A stretch of 21,947 nucleotides of DNA from JAHWJR01 sp035942035. GTDB taxonomy: Bacteria > Actinomycetota > Acidimicrobiia > Acidimicrobiales > CADCSY01. Positions 21,123 to 21,947 of this stretch are shown in pieces. The notes under the pieces were generated by a model. That model searched no databases, was not told the origin of the DNA, and was given only the letters and a program-made list of their open reading frames with translations. Where the stretch lies: NCBI GenBank assembly GCA_035942035.1, contig DASZDK010000065.1, forward strand, positions 1-21,947. The letters are read 5' to 3'. Every line of letters begins with the position of its first letter. Position 1 is the stretch's first letter. Made by a program: the position numbers and the translations under genes.

Positions 21123-21947
21123 GTGGTCGCCGGCGTGGCCCAGGCGGTGGCCGAGGCCAGCGGTGTCGTCCTGCCCCCACTGGCCCTGCTGGAGCGGTGG
21201 GGCCCGCCGGAGGAGGTCGATGTGCGTGCCGAGCAGGCATCCCCGGCGTTGCTCGGGGCCGTGCACGAGTCACTGCTGCAGCCCGGGCGCCGGAAGGCGA
21301 CGGGCGCCCACTACACACCGGCGGAGGTGACCGCAGCCATGGTCGGCTGGGCACTGGAGGACGCCGGCGCCGAGCATCCCGTGGTGTGCGACCCGGCGGC
21401 CGGCGCCGGCGCCTTCCTGCTCGCCGCCGCCGACGCGCTCGCCGCCCGAGGCCTGTCGCGAGAGGAAATCGTCCGTCACTGCCTGGTCGGTGCCGAGGTG
21501 GACGCGGTCGCCGCCGCCGTGGCCGAGGCCGCCCTCGCCCTGTGGTGTGGAGGCGAGGCCGTTCCCCGGGTGGTGGTTGCCGACGCCCTGGGACTGGACG
21601 ACGGTGACTGGCCGGCCCGTCCTGACGTGGTGGTGGGCAACCCGCCGTTCCTGGGCCAGCTCACGCGCTCGACCGCCCGCCCGCCGGCGGCAGCCACTGC
21701 GGCGCGGGCCCGCTTCGGCGACGCCGCCCGCGGTTACGCCAACACCGCGGCGTTGTTCCTGGTGCTGGCCAGCCGGCTCGTCCGGTCCGGCGGCACCGTG
21801 GCGCTCGTGCTCCCCCGGTCGTTCCTCGCCACCCGTGACGCGGCGCCGGCACGCAGGGCCGTCCTCGCCGACGCCGCCCTCGAGGTGGTGTGGCTCCCGT
21901 CTCGGCCGGTCTTCGACGCCGCCGTGCAGGTGTGCGTGGTGGTGCTG
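21123..21947 (+). CDS. Adenine-specific DNA methyltransferase, N-terminal part (runs off the window)
   Basis: The frame is open to the right edge. It shows G-A-H-Y-T-P (about 21303-21320), the S-adenosylmethionine motif D-P-A-A-G-A-G-A-F-L (from 21390) and the catalytic N-P-P-F motif (21639-21650), the hallmark of N6-adenine methyltransferases of the Eco57I/type I HsdM-like class. An internal H-Y-T-P just before motif I is typical of large stand-alone or type IIG-like enzymes. The start given is the first canonical codon (GTG) in this frame, but amphipathic coding-like sequence extends about 80 bases upstream, so the true N-terminus is probably earlier. No restriction or specificity subunit is visible before the window ends. 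It could belong to a restriction-modification or other defence system continuing downstream. Confidence 0.75.
   Translation, partial: MVAGVAQAVAEASGVVLPPLALLERWGPPEEVDVRAEQASPALLGAVHESLLQPGRRKATGAHYTPAEVTAAMVGWALEDAGAEHPVVCDPAAGAGAFLLAAADALAARGLSREEIVRHCLVGAEVDAVAAAVAEAALALWCGGEAVPRVVVADALGLDDGDWPARPDVVVGNPPFLGQLTRSTARPPAAATAARARFGDAARGYANTAALFLVLASRLVRSGGTVALVLPRSFLATRDAAPARRAVLADAALEVVWLPSRPVFDAAVQVCVVVL

Noticed and set aside
1..21947. CRISPR arrays, tRNA and rRNA genes, complete insertion sequences.
   Set aside because: No regularly spaced repeats, cloverleaf sequences, rRNA-like stretches or transposase motifs were found on either strand.

Overview
The window is about 22 kb of very GC-rich DNA with strong G/C preference at third codon positions, many GTG starts, one TTG start, and short ATGA, GTGA or TGATG overlaps between neighbouring genes. 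The order yebC-ruvC-ruvA-ruvB followed by yajC-secD-secF is the classical actinobacterial arrangement. Overall sequence flavour suggests an actinobacterium, possibly of the class Acidimicrobiia; the class is inference, not something a marker gene here proves. No rRNA, tRNA, CRISPR array or complete insertion sequence was seen.

Region 1 (1-7941) is conserved housekeeping: the 3' end of yebC, the Holliday-junction operon ruvCAB and the Sec accessory genes yajC-secD-secF. A perfect CGAAC-N4-GTTCG palindrome, the core of an actinobacterial LexA/SOS box, lies across the GTG start of ruvC. The block is interrupted between ruvB and yajC by a reverse-strand CPA2 antiporter carrying two C-terminal universal-stress-protein domains.

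Region 2 (7976-10619) is a tightly overlapping modABC molybdate importer 34 bases behind secF.

Region 3 (10652-16168) is the most unusual part, a cell-envelope cluster. It holds a penicillin-binding-protein-like serine hydrolase, two PAP2 phosphatases with intact catalytic motifs, an LPG-synthase-TM (UPF0104) flippase-like protein, a small probable lipoprotein, and a 570-residue membrane protein. That last protein joins a PAP2 fold that has lost all three signature catalytic residues to a protein-kinase-like domain with an intact HRDxKxxN loop. Together they look like a lipid-phosphate handling module (flip, dephosphorylate, phosphorylate or sense), though no substrate can be read from the sequence.

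Region 4 (16273-19492) holds an orphan glycine-betaine/choline-type binding lipoprotein, a Kv-beta-like aldo-keto reductase, a GlsB/YeaQ-type small membrane protein and a short-chain dehydrogenase.

Region 5 (19493-21947) has a 74-base symmetric palindromic element, a DEAD-box RNA helicase behind a long structured leader and starting at TTG, and the 5' part of an adenine-specific DNA methyltransferase whose N-terminus may be frameshifted.
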